Positions 1-6,830 of a stretch of 11,092 bases of DNA are shown here, piece by piece. The translations under genes were made by a program, and so were the position numbers. The notes below the pieces were generated by a model, which had not been told where the DNA came from, did not search any database, and was given only the letters and a program-made list of their open reading frames with translations. Each line of letters begins with the position of its first letter. Position 1 is the first letter of the stretch. Origin of the DNA: Chloroflexota bacterium (GTDB lineage: Bacteria; Chloroflexota; Anaerolineae; Anaerolineales; E44-bin32); assembly GCA_026390045.1 (NCBI GenBank), contig JAPLGR010000361.1, forward strand, positions 1 to 11,092. The letters run 5' to 3'.

Positions 1-201
1 CGTCGGAAGTCCTTCGAGTGACGCCATGCGCCTGTACAGATCGGTTCGTGAGAACGCCTGGCCGTCGTCAACGTACGTCCGACCCTCGACGGTGAGCAAC
101 GCCGGGACAACCGTCAGGTCGAGCGCCGCAGCCTGGTCGGCCGGAACATCGCCCGTGCTGTCGGTCACCACTGCGACACGCCCTGCACGAGAGCGGTTCA
201 T
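1..201 (-). CDS. DegV family fatty-acid-binding protein, second tandem copy (3' part beyond the window edge)
   Basis: Only the first 67 codons are present; the gene continues past position 1. DegV/FakB proteins bind a fatty acid and present its carboxylate to the kinase FakA, which makes acyl-phosphate for phospholipid synthesis in the cytoplasm. The visible N-terminus has the canonical opening VAVVTDSTGDVP (residues 9-20) and the following LTVVPALLTVEGRTYVDD stretch, typical of the first DegV lobe. The ATG at 201-199 overlaps the stop of the preceding degV gene by 4 nt (ATGA), which implies translational coupling. A GAGGAGGAAG Shine-Dalgarno sequence lies just upstream, inside that gene. It is the last gene seen of the asp23-fakA-degV-degV operon. 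The family call is firm; the fatty-acid role is inferred from the family and the adjacent fakA. Confidence 0.9.
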   Translation of the reverse strand, partial: MNRSRAGRVAVVTDSTGDVPADQAAALDLTVVPALLTVEGRTYVDDGQAFSRTDLYRRMASLEGLPT

Positions 202-1061
202 GCGACTTCCTCCTCGGTCTCCAGCACCACAATCCCGAGCGCGTTCAGACCGACAAACGTGGCCAGGGAGGGACCGTAGGTCAAGACGGAGAGCGGTGTA
301 CCCGGATGCATCGCCTGCAGTCGCTCAACGATCAGGCCCGTCTCCTCGTTCAAGGGGGCCTGGCTGTGCAGCAGTGCCAAGTGGTCGACGGTTGAGAACT
401 CAGTCACGAACTCGAGCAGCTTCTCGAGCGCCCGTGTCCGCGACCGGACCTTTTCCATGGCGACGATGCGCCCGTCCTCGATGGTCAGAAAGGGGATCAC
501 GCCAAGCATGTTGCCCAGGACGGCCTGGGAGCGGCTGACGAGCCGGTTGCGTTCAAGGTAGGCCATGTCGTCGAGGAAGAACACGGTGTACAGCCGCGGC
601 ATCATCCCCCGGACGACGCGAACGATCTCGTCGGAGGAGGCATCACGCGCCGCGGCCTCCGCTGCGGCCCGCACCAGCAGCCCCAGGCCAAGGGACACAG
701 CCTGGGAGTCGATCACCTGGATGTTGCAGCGGCCCAGGAAGTGCAGGCTCGCCTGCCGGGCATTCTCATACGTCCCGGTCATCAGCGAGGAAGTGTGAAT
801 GGAGACGATCTGATCGGCGTCCCTTTGCAGCTGCGTGTAGATTTCCGTGAACGCTTCGACGCTGGGGGGTTCCGCCACGGGGGCCGGCGTGCACGCGTCG
901 AACAGCGCCCGGGCAGAGGCGACCTCGGCATAGGGGTCGTCGGTGAGGCTCATGTTCCCGCAGCGCAGCGTCATCGGCGCAACGGTCACAGGATGCCGGT
1001 GCAGGAAATCCGGGGAAGAGAAGCGTGCTGCGCTGTCGGTGACGATGCGAACGCGGGCCAC
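198..1061 (-). CDS. DegV family protein (FakB-like fatty-acid-binding subunit), divergent copy
   Basis: This 287-residue protein has full DegV length. It probably carries a fatty acid for the kinase encoded directly upstream (FakA-FakB system, cytoplasmic). Visible family blocks are VRIVTDSAA (4-12), the HTSSLMTGTYENA ligand-site block (89-101), VIDSQAVSLGLGLLV (116-130) and the KVRSRTRALEKL segment (204-215). Three usually conserved places differ: TDST reads TDSA (8-11), the LeyLrrGGRI region reads YLERNRLV (168-175), and the C-terminal H-x-GPG motif reads FVGLN (269-273). The start is GTG at 1061-1059, preceded by GGAG at 5 nt spacing that overlaps the fakA stop; the gap to fakA is 2 nt. 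The downstream degV overlaps by 4 nt. The fold assignment is firm; whether the ligand is a common fatty acid is less sure because of the substitutions. Confidence 0.93.
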   Translation of the reverse strand: MARVRIVTDSAARFSSPDFLHRHPVTVAPMTLRCGNMSLTDDPYAEVASARALFDACTPAPVAEPPSVEAFTEIYTQLQRDADQIVSIHTSSLMTGTYENARQASLHFLGRCNIQVIDSQAVSLGLGLLVRAAAEAAARDASSDEIVRVVRGMMPRLYTVFFLDDMAYLERNRLVSRSQAVLGNMLGVIPFLTIEDGRIVAMEKVRSRTRALEKLLEFVTEFSTVDHLALLHSQAPLNEETGLIVERLQAMHPGTPLSVLTYGPSLATFVGLNALGIVVLETEEEVA

Positions 1062-1063
1062 GA

Positions 1064-2758
1064 TTACTCCAGGGACGCGATGAATTGGTAGTGGGGTTGC
1101 CCGCCGCGGACGATCTCCACCTCCACTCGGGGCCAGGTCTCTCGAACGCGATCGGCGATCTTGTTCGCCTGGATGGCCGTCAGGCCTGCGCCATAGTACA
1201 GGCTGATCAGCTCAGCGTTGGGGGCGCCTGCCTTTTCCAGCACCTGCAGTAGTGCGGCCTCCAGGTCATCGCCGGACACGGCCAGCTTCCCATTGAGCAG
1301 GCCGATGACCTGGCCCTCGTTTGCCTGGACGCCGTCCAGCTCGACGCTTCGTGTCGCCACAGTCATCTCGACTGTCTTGACTTCGCCGACAGCTTGGCCC
1401 ATGGCCTGCGAGACCGCACCGATCTCACCGTCCGGATCCAGAGCGAGCAACGCGGCGATCCCCTGCGGCACAGATGTTGTGGGGACGACCGCCAGCGACT
1501 TGGACGTCAGGCCGGAGGCCTGCTCGGCCGCCAAGACAATGTTCTTGTTGTTCGGCAGGATGATGACGCGGTCGGTGGGAAGCGCCTCCACGGCGCTCAG
1601 GATGTCCTTCATGCTCGGGTTCATGGTCTGGCCGCCCTCGACGATGGCGGCCACACCCAGGCTGGCGAATACCTCGGCGATCCCGGACCCCGGGGCTACA
1701 GCCACCACTGCCAGCTGGCCGGGGGTCACCGGTGCCAGCTTGAACACGCTCGAGCCCGGCTGCCCCGGCTGCTCGGCCATCTGCTCCATCAGGTTCTCGA
1801 ACATCACACGATTGATCGTGCCAAGTGACTCGACGTACTTCTCCGGCTCAGCCTTGGCGTGCGTCGGGACATGGATGTGCATCCGGTAGATGCCGTCGCC
1901 CTCGCCGACCTGGATGGAGGTGCCGATCTCTTCCAGCCGTGCATAGAAGGATTGGATGTCGAGGGAAGAGGATGGGCGGAAGTCGATGACCACTTCCCAG
2001 TCCTGCCCCGGCTCAACTGACTGGGCCGCATCCTGGAGTTTCAGGGCGCTCAGAGGTTGGACGGTGGCCAGGGCCCGGTCGAGGGGAAGGCCGTAGATGA
2101 AGCGCAGCATGCCCTCCAGGATGAAGAACAGACCCTTGCCTCCAGAGTCCACCACACCCGCGTCGCGCAGGACAGGCAGCAGATCCGGGGTGCGCTGCAC
2201 CGATGCGTCGGCTTCTTCGACGACCCGTTCAAGGATGTCGAGGGCCGACGTGGCGCCCCTGTCCAGGGCTTCCTGGGCAGCCTGTGCGCTGTCCTTGGCG
2301 ACGGTCAGGATGGTGCCTTCCACGGGGTGCACGACGCCCTTGTAGGCCGTGTCGCGCGCCTCGGCAAGGGCGTGTGCAAACGCCTCGGCATCCATCATGG
2401 ATTCGTCATCAATCGAGCGCGCCAAGCCGCGCCAGAGCTGGGACAGGATGACGCCCGAGTTCCCCCGCGCGCCCATGAGGGCACCGTGGGCAAGCGCCTT
2501 GGCAACCTTGCCGGCCGAGGGCTCGCTGCTGTCCCCCAACGCATCGATCGCCGACTGCATGGTCAGCGTCATGTTCGTGCCGGTATCTCCGTCCGGCACC
2601 GGGAAAACGTTCAGGGAGTTGACGATCTGTTGGTTCGTACGCAGCCAGGTCAGGGCCGCCTCGGTCAGCTGGCGGACCATCCGGCCGTCCACCGACCGAT
2701 AGCGCTCGCCAAGTTCGCGGCGCTGGTCCTCCGGGGGGCGCGTGCCTCCGTTGCTCAT
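1064..2758 (-). CDS. fakA: FakA-like fatty acid kinase (DAK2/DhaL domain protein)
   Basis: This 564-residue protein has the length and layout of the FakA (YloV) family. FakA is the ATP-dependent kinase that phosphorylates FakB-bound fatty acids. The N-terminal DhaL/DAK2 domain shows the Mg-ATP signature NVFPVPDGDTGTN (50-62), GARGNSGVILSQ (97-108), PVEGTILTV (145-153) and DAGVVDSGGKGLFFILEG (199-216). A middle linker domain follows, then a C-terminal DegV-like/EDD domain with the typical GGQTMNPS motif. The ATG at 2758-2756 is chosen because GAGGGGAGC lies just upstream and homologues begin near here. An in-frame extension of 40 codons is possible but would overlap asp23 and reads as low-complexity Arg/Ser/Thr. 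It lies 19 nt after asp23 and 2 nt before degV, so these genes are probably cotranscribed. The placement beside two degV genes supports the fatty-acid kinase role over a dihydroxyacetone kinase role. Confidence 0.93.
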   Translation of the reverse strand: MSNGGTRPPEDQRRELGERYRSVDGRMVRQLTEAALTWLRTNQQIVNSLNVFPVPDGDTGTNMTLTMQSAIDALGDSSEPSAGKVAKALAHGALMGARGNSGVILSQLWRGLARSIDDESMMDAEAFAHALAEARDTAYKGVVHPVEGTILTVAKDSAQAAQEALDRGATSALDILERVVEEADASVQRTPDLLPVLRDAGVVDSGGKGLFFILEGMLRFIYGLPLDRALATVQPLSALKLQDAAQSVEPGQDWEVVIDFRPSSSLDIQSFYARLEEIGTSIQVGEGDGIYRMHIHVPTHAKAEPEKYVESLGTINRVMFENLMEQMAEQPGQPGSSVFKLAPVTPGQLAVVAVAPGSGIAEVFASLGVAAIVEGGQTMNPSMKDILSAVEALPTDRVIILPNNKNIVLAAEQASGLTSKSLAVVPTTSVPQGIAALLALDPDGEIGAVSQAMGQAVGEVKTVEMTVATRSVELDGVQANEGQVIGLLNGKLAVSGDDLEAALLQVLEKAGAPNAELISLYYGAGLTAIQANKIADRVRETWPRVEVEIVRGGQPHYQFIASLE

Positions 2759-2777
2759 GCCGTCTGCTCCCCTCGCC

Positions 2778-3134
2778 TCAGTCCACGTCGCTGACCCGGA
2801 GGTCCTGAACGTGGATGTTGACGGAGTGGATCGGCATGCCCAAGGAGCGCTCCACCTGGTAGCGCACGGTGTGTGCAACGCTGTCGGCCACCGAGGAGAC
2901 GCGCGTGCCGTACTCGACTACGATGAACAGCTCGATACACACCTGCCCGTCGATGATGCGGATCTCAACGCCGCGCCGGGGGTCCCGGGCGAGCAGGTAG
3001 ACAATGCCGTCCACCAGGTTGCGCGACGCCATGCCGACCACGCCGTAGGACCGCAGCGCGGCCTGCGAGGCCAGGGTGGCGATCGCCTTGTGCGTGATGA
3101 TCACGCGGCCCGGTGGCAGGGAACGGTCGCTCAT
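2778..3134 (-). CDS. Asp23/Gls24 family protein (YloU-like)
   Basis: A 118-residue protein of the small Asp23/Gls24 (DUF322) family, found in envelope-stress and lipid contexts of Gram-positive bacteria and relatives. Family features visible: the opening GRVIITHKAIATLASQAAL, the VVGMASRNLVDG turn, EIRIIDGQVCIELFIVVEYG, and a C-terminal VNIHVQDLRV strand typical of the family. It has no signal peptide or membrane segment. The ATG at 3134-3132 is preferred over an upstream ATG at 3164 because GGAGG sits 10 nt before it. It is the first gene of the asp23-fakA-degV-degV operon and diverges from rpmB. The same order (rpmB divergent from yloU-yloV) is known in Bacillus. The biochemical function is not established; a link to membrane lipid or FakA regulation is inference from neighbours. 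Confidence 0.9.
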   Translation of the reverse strand: MSDRSLPPGRVIITHKAIATLASQAALRSYGVVGMASRNLVDGIVYLLARDPRRGVEIRIIDGQVCIELFIVVEYGTRVSSVADSVAHTVRYQVERSLGMPIHSVNIHVQDLRVSDVD

Positions 3135-3166
3135 TGAAGCGTGGCCTCCGTGACAGGAAAACACCG

Positions 3167-3196
3167 TTGATGGCCGGTGGGTTCCTGTGGTATCAT
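3167..3196 (+). promoter_or_regulatory. Sigma-70-type promoter of rpmB
   Basis: TTGATG (3167-3172) and TATCAT (3191-3196) are separated by 18 nt, and TGG directly before the -10 gives an extended -10 (TGn). The predicted transcription start is near 3203, leaving a leader of about 40 nt to the rpmB ATG. The leader contains the Shine-Dalgarno GAAAGGA at 3228-3234. Confidence 0.6.
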
Positions 3197-3218
3197 TCGT
3201 GCCGCTCGGTCAGACCAA
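3190..3218 (-). promoter_or_regulatory. Possible promoter of the asp23-fakA operon
   Basis: On the minus strand TTGGTC (3218-3213) is followed after 17 nt by TGATAC (3195-3190). Position and spacing suit the asp23 start at 3134, and the gene needs a promoter in this short divergent interval. The -10 match is poor, so this is weak. It overlaps the -10 region of the rpmB promoter on the other strand. Confidence 0.25.
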
Positions 3219-3244
3219 GATCGTCCTGAAAGGATCCAGTCCCA

Positions 3245-3424
3245 ATGGCACGTTGCGAACACTGCGGCAAGACTACGACGTTCGGTCACCTGCGCAGCTT
3301 CTCGATGAACACTGCCCGGCGTACCTTCCGCCCGAACCTGCAGAAGGTCAAGGTGATGGAAGGCGGACGGCTTGTTCACCGGACCCTGTGCGCCAAGTGC
3401 ATTAAGCGCCTCGGCCGCGCCTGA
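3245..3424 (+). CDS. rpmB: 50S ribosomal protein L28 (bL28), zinc-binding type
   Basis: This 59-residue protein is a structural component of the large ribosomal subunit. It starts MARCEHCGK and ends with a CAKCIKRLGRA tail, so two CxxC pairs (C4/C7 and C49/C52) form a zinc ribbon, as in the C+ version of bL28. Between them lies the family core GHLRSFSMNTARRTFRPNLQ (15-34). The ATG at 3245 has GAAAGGA 10 nt upstream. The length is normal for the compact Gram-positive-type protein. The gene is monocistronic: its own promoter is upstream, a strong hairpin lies 35 nt after its stop, and both neighbours are on the opposite strand. The flanking order rpe / rpmB / asp23-fakA is shared with Bacillus, which supports the call. 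Confidence 0.96.
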   Translation: MARCEHCGKTTTFGHLRSFSMNTARRTFRPNLQKVKVMEGGRLVHRTLCAKCIKRLGRA

Positions 3425-3459
3425 CCGGCGATTGCGCACTGCGCACGCTCGAACCGTCG

Positions 3460-3491
3460 CTCGGCCGCCCGCAAGGCGGCCGAGATGCTTT
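3460..3491. terminator. Hairpin between convergent rpmB and rpe, probable bidirectional terminator
   Basis: CTCGGCCGCC (3460-3469) and GGCGGCCGAG (3475-3484) form a perfect 10-bp stem with a 5-nt loop. On the plus strand it is followed by ATGCTTTCCT, a short and imperfect T stretch. It sits 35 nt after rpmB and 8 nt after the rpe stop on the other strand, so it could end both transcripts. The weak U-tract limits confidence in intrinsic termination. Confidence 0.6.
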
Positions 3492-3492
3492 C

Positions 3493-4167
3493 CTAGGCCG
3501 GGATCCGCTGGATCGAAGCTCGCAGGCTCTGCAGCCCCGCCCGGATCCCTTCCGAGTGCTTGAAGATGGCGCTGGCCGCAATCAGGACGTCGGCGCCAGC
3601 CTGAACGACCTCTGGTGCGGTCTTCGGCGCAATGCCACCGTCCACGGCGATGAGGGCCGAGGTCAGTCCCTTGTCTCGCCAGGCACGCACCGTGCGGATC
3701 TTGTCCAGCAACGGGATGTACTTCCCCCCTGAGAAACCCGGATCGACGGTCATGATCAGAACCAGGTCCAAGGAGCTGAGCACCTCGGACAGGGTCGTCG
3801 CCGGCGTGCTGGGGTTCAGCGAGGCCCCGGCCTTCATACCGAGGCCGCGGATGGTCTCCAGGGTGCGGTGTAGGTGCGGGCAGGTTTCCTGGTGGACCGT
3901 CAGCCAGTTGGCGCCGGCGTCGGCGAATGCACTCAACAACCGCTCGGGCGCCTCAATCATCAGGTGCACGTCCAGCGGCAGGCTGGTGGCCCGCCGACAA
4001 GCCTCAACAATGAACGGACCCATGGTGAGATTGGGCACAAAGTGTCCGTCCATGACGTCGATGTGGAACCAGTCCGCCCCTGCCTGCTCGGCCTCCTTGA
4101 GCTGATCGCCCAGACGTGTGAAGTCGGCCGAGATAATCGAGGGGGAGAAGAGGATCGGCTGGGTCAT
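3493..4167 (-). CDS. rpe: Ribulose-phosphate 3-epimerase
   Basis: This 224-residue TIM-barrel enzyme interconverts D-ribulose 5-phosphate and D-xylulose 5-phosphate in the pentose phosphate pathway (cytoplasm). Family residues are in place: SPSIISADF with Ser10, HIDVMDGHFVPN (35-46) with metal ligands His35 and Asp37, DVHLMI with His68, the MTVDPGFSGGKY loop (139-150) and catalytic Asp176 in AVDGGI. The phosphate-site region reads IAASAIF where VAGSAIF is more usual, a mild change. The ATG at 4167-4165 is chosen: a promoter -10 box ends only 8 nt before it and there is no good Shine-Dalgarno, which fits a leaderless mRNA. An in-frame TTG at 4176 with GAAGG 5 nt upstream is the alternative and would add three residues. 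The gene converges with rpmB and diverges from the histidine kinase. Confidence 0.96.
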   Translation of the reverse strand: MTQPILFSPSIISADFTRLGDQLKEAEQAGADWFHIDVMDGHFVPNLTMGPFIVEACRRATSLPLDVHLMIEAPERLLSAFADAGANWLTVHQETCPHLHRTLETIRGLGMKAGASLNPSTPATTLSEVLSSLDLVLIMTVDPGFSGGKYIPLLDKIRTVRAWRDKGLTSALIAVDGGIAPKTAPEVVQAGADVLIAASAIFKHSEGIRAGLQSLRASIQRIPA

Positions 4168-4175
4168 AGGTCCCA

Positions 4176-4204
4176 ATCATACCTTCGGGCAGACGTCTTT
4201 ACAA
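4176..4204 (-). promoter_or_regulatory. Promoter of rpe, possibly giving a leaderless mRNA
   Basis: On the minus strand TTGTAA (4204-4199) is followed after exactly 17 nt by TATGAT (4181-4176). Counting 6-8 nt from the -10 puts the transcription start at about 4169-4167, at or next to the A of the rpe ATG (4167). The lack of a good ribosome-binding site before that ATG fits this placement. Confidence 0.5.
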
Positions 4205-4368
4205 GGCAGGGCCCCGCAGGCGGGAGGGCTGGCCGGTCGGGTCTGTAATCCGGATGTAAGGTGTTCGCGGCGAAGCCTGTAGGATACTTGGAGTGGGTCG
4301 CTGCAGTTCGGCAGACATGTCCTCGCGTTGAGCGCGGGGAGACCAACTGCAGCAGCCTGGAGGACAGG

Positions 4369-5733
4369 TTGAGCGCGTTCGGGTTGGCCCTTAGCATGAG
4401 CAGCGAGTGGTTGGCGGGCGTTGCGCCGCTGGCGCTTGCGCTTCCGCTACTCGGGTTCTTGGGCCGACTGGGCGGATCGGGAAATGGCACCCGGCCGTTG
4501 CGCCCAGAGACCCGCGTGGCCGAGCTGGAGCATGAGCTCGAGCGCCTGCGCACGGTCATCCGGCAGACCGCCAGCCTGAACGCGACGTTGAGCCATGATC
4601 GAGTCCTCGAGCGCGTGCTGGACGTGTGCGCTTCGGCCATCAGCAACGGGAATCCAGAGGACCAATGGCTGGTCAGCGTGCTCCTGCTGGTGGCTGGCGA
4701 GAACCTGGAGGTCGAGACCGCGCGCGGGTTGACCACGGCGGATCTGCGCGTTCGGCTGCGAGGCGAGAGTGGAGCCACGGAGCGCGCGCTGACGTCGGGT
4801 CACTTGGTGGCAATTGAGGATCCGGCGCGCGACCCTGAGCTGCAGTGCTTCGCCGGTCTGCACCAGTGCAAGTCGGCTGTGTGTGTGCCTCTGGTCGTTG
4901 GGCTGGAGGTGTACGGCCTACTCCTGTTCGCGCATCCGAATCCCACCTTCTTCTCACCGGACCGCGTCGAGCTGCTCGAGTCGATTGCGCAACAGGCGCT
5001 GGTCGCGCTGCAGAACGCGAAGCTGTATATGGATCTGCAGCAGGAGAAGGAGAACTTGACGGAAGCGCAGGAGGAGGCGCGCAAGAAGCTGGCGCGCGAT
5101 CTGCACGATGGCCCGACGCAGTCGGTCGGCGCGATCGCCATGCGAGTCAACTTCGCCCGGCGTCTGATGGAACGGGATGTCAAGGCCGCTGCCGACGAGC
5201 TGTTCAGGATCGAGGAGCTGGCGCGGCGGACAACGAAGGAGATTCGTCAGATGCTGTTCACCCTCCGGCCGCTGGTCCTGGAGACGGAGGGTTTGGTGTC
5301 CGCACTCCAGCACTTGGCCGGCAAGATGGACGAAACGCACGGCCAGCAGGTCCTGGTCGAGGCCGACCCGGGTGCAGTGGATGACCTGGAGATCGGCAAG
5401 CAGGGTGTGTTGTTCTACATTGCTGAAGAAGCGGTGACCAACGCCCGAAAGCATGCCAAGGCAAGTCACATCTGGGTGCGGCTCAGGCGAGAGGGGGACC
5501 TGCTGACCCTGGAGATCCAGGATGACGGGGTCGGGTTTGATGTTGCCCAGGTCGAAGCGAACTATGAGCAGCGCGGCAGCCTGGGGATGATCAACCTGCA
5601 CGAGCGGGCCGAAATGCTGAACGGGCTCATGCGCATCGACTCTGCGCGGGGCAAGGGCACGCGCATCCTGGCGCTAGTGCCGCTCACCCCGGAGGAAGCC
5701 GACCGTTTGCACCGGCCCGGCTTCGCCGCCTGA
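4369..5733 (+). CDS. Sensor histidine kinase with GAF domain (NarL/DesK-type, HisKA_3)
   Basis: A 454-residue two-component sensor kinase. In order: one hydrophobic segment near residues 15-34 (LAGVAPLALALPLLGFLGRL), probably a membrane anchor; a short coiled-coil-like stretch (AELEHELERLRTVI); a GAF domain (about 72-221); a HisKA_3 dimerisation helix with ARDLHDGPTQS, phosphoacceptor His246; and a HATPase_c domain with N-box AEEAVTNARKHAKA (353-366), G1 DDGVGFD (385-391) and G2 GSLGMINLHERAEML. The expected partner is a NarL-family response regulator; none is in this window. The signal sensed by the GAF domain cannot be told. The start is uncertain: the TTG at 4369 is preferred because a perfect GGAGG lies 5 nt upstream. 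The ATG at 4396 has no Shine-Dalgarno, and a GTG at 4261 would add 36 residues. The gene is flanked by minus-strand rpe and rlmN, so it is a single transcription unit here. Confidence 0.9.
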   Translation: MSAFGLALSMSSEWLAGVAPLALALPLLGFLGRLGGSGNGTRPLRPETRVAELEHELERLRTVIRQTASLNATLSHDRVLERVLDVCASAISNGNPEDQWLVSVLLLVAGENLEVETARGLTTADLRVRLRGESGATERALTSGHLVAIEDPARDPELQCFAGLHQCKSAVCVPLVVGLEVYGLLLFAHPNPTFFSPDRVELLESIAQQALVALQNAKLYMDLQQEKENLTEAQEEARKKLARDLHDGPTQSVGAIAMRVNFARRLMERDVKAAADELFRIEELARRTTKEIRQMLFTLRPLVLETEGLVSALQHLAGKMDETHGQQVLVEADPGAVDDLEIGKQGVLFYIAEEAVTNARKHAKASHIWVRLRREGDLLTLEIQDDGVGFDVAQVEANYEQRGSLGMINLHERAEMLNGLMRIDSARGKGTRILALVPLTPEEADRLHRPGFAA

Positions 5734-5764
5734 CCTCTATCCATCTCTGCCAACCGACGATCAA

Positions 5765-6820
5765 CTAGGAGCTCCCGCCGAGTGGGACGTCGCGGCGGCT
5801 TGCCTCGCGGCTCGCGAGCTGCCCGCAGCCGGCCTGGATGTCGATCCCTCGGCGCAGGCGGATCGTGGCCGGGATGCCCTGCAGTCTCAGGGCATCCCGG
5901 AATGCCTGGGCCCGATTGCGGGATGCGGCGCTGCCTGAGTAGCCATGCGTTGGGTTCAGGGGGATCAGGTTCACGTGGCAGGTCAGGCCTCGGGCGAGGC
6001 CTGACAGCGCGAGCGCCTGCGCGGGGCCATCGTTGATGCCCTCGATCAGAGCCCACTCGAAGGAGATGCGGCGGCGGGTGGACTGCACGTAGCGCCGGCA
6101 GGACTCGAAGAGCGGCTCCAGCGGGTAGCGCGCGTTCACAGGCAGCAAGCGCGAACGCAGTTCGTCGGTGGCGGCGTGAAGTGACACCGCCAGGTTGATC
6201 TGCCGCTGCTCGGCGGCGAACCGGTCGATCCCCGGGATCAGCCCGACGGTTGAGATCGTCATCCTGCGTTCCCCGAATCCGAATCCGTGTGGATCATTCA
6301 GGCGGTCCAGGGCCGCCATCGTCGCCTCGTAGTTGTGGAATGGTTCGCCCATGCCCATGACAACGATGTTCGTCAGGCGCTCCTGACGAGCGGCGGCCAG
6401 GACCTGCGCCACGATCTCGCCAGACGACAGGTTGCGGCGAAGGCCCATCTGCCCCGTGGCGCAAAACGCGCACCCCATGGCACATCCGACCTGGGTGGAG
6501 ATGCAGACCGTCCGGCGCCGCTCATAGCGCATCAGGACGACCTCGATCGACTCGGCATCGGGGAGGGCGAACAGCGTCTTGCGTGTGCCGCCGTCCGAAG
6601 ACATCGAGTCGGCGAGAGGCCGCAATCCCTCGAAGTCGAATGCCTCGGAGAGGCGCTCCCGCAGTGGCTGCGGCAGATCCGACATAGCCTGCGGCGCGGG
6701 CGTCAGGCGAGCGTACACGTGGTTCCACACCTGCCGGGCGCGGTAGGCCGGCTCACCCCACTCCTGCAGGAGGGCGGTCAGATCGGGGAGACTCAGATCG
6801 TAGATGAGCGGCCGGACCAC
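5765..6820 (-). CDS. rlmN: Dual-specificity 23S rRNA/tRNA adenine C2-methyltransferase RlmN
   Basis: A radical-SAM enzyme of 351 residues, normal for the family. It methylates C2 of A2503 in 23S rRNA and A37 in some tRNAs. The N-terminus (LIYDLSLPDLTALLQEWGEP, then YRARQVWNHVY) is the typical RNA-binding start. The 4Fe-4S motif is CAMGCAFC (Cys113, 117, 120). The two mechanistic cysteines are present: Cys106 in TVCISTQVGC and Cys332 in QAGCGQL. Other family blocks are VVMGMGEPFHNYE, RRMTISTVGLIPGI, NLAVSLHAATDELR and NLIPLNPTHG. The GTG at 6820-6818 is chosen because GAGG lies 5 nt upstream and homologues begin at the next residues. The reading frame is open far upstream into the broken HAD gene, so an automatic caller may report a false 566- to 587-residue fusion. 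The gene starts 10 nt after the HAD remnant's own stop, so the two form an operon, and it converges with the kinase gene. Confidence 0.95.
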   Translation of the reverse strand: MVRPLIYDLSLPDLTALLQEWGEPAYRARQVWNHVYARLTPAPQAMSDLPQPLRERLSEAFDFEGLRPLADSMSSDGGTRKTLFALPDAESIEVVLMRYERRRTVCISTQVGCAMGCAFCATGQMGLRRNLSSGEIVAQVLAAARQERLTNIVVMGMGEPFHNYEATMAALDRLNDPHGFGFGERRMTISTVGLIPGIDRFAAEQRQINLAVSLHAATDELRSRLLPVNARYPLEPLFESCRRYVQSTRRRISFEWALIEGINDGPAQALALSGLARGLTCHVNLIPLNPTHGYSGSAASRNRAQAFRDALRLQGIPATIRLRRGIDIQAGCGQLASREASRRDVPLGGSS

Positions 6821-6830
6821 GCGCACCTCG

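Noticed and set aside
2057..2794. Plus-strand open frame of 245 codons opposite fakA.
   Set aside because: Antisense shadow of the conserved DAK2 domain; no domain of its own.
3431..3446. Repeated TGCGCA palindromes just after rpmB (TTGCGCACTGCGCACG), as a possible operator.
   Set aside because: They are too short and isolated, lie downstream of the gene, and are common by chance in this base composition.
5734..5764. Possible terminator between the convergent kinase and rlmN genes.
   Set aside because: The 31-nt gap holds no stem-loop with a T-tract.
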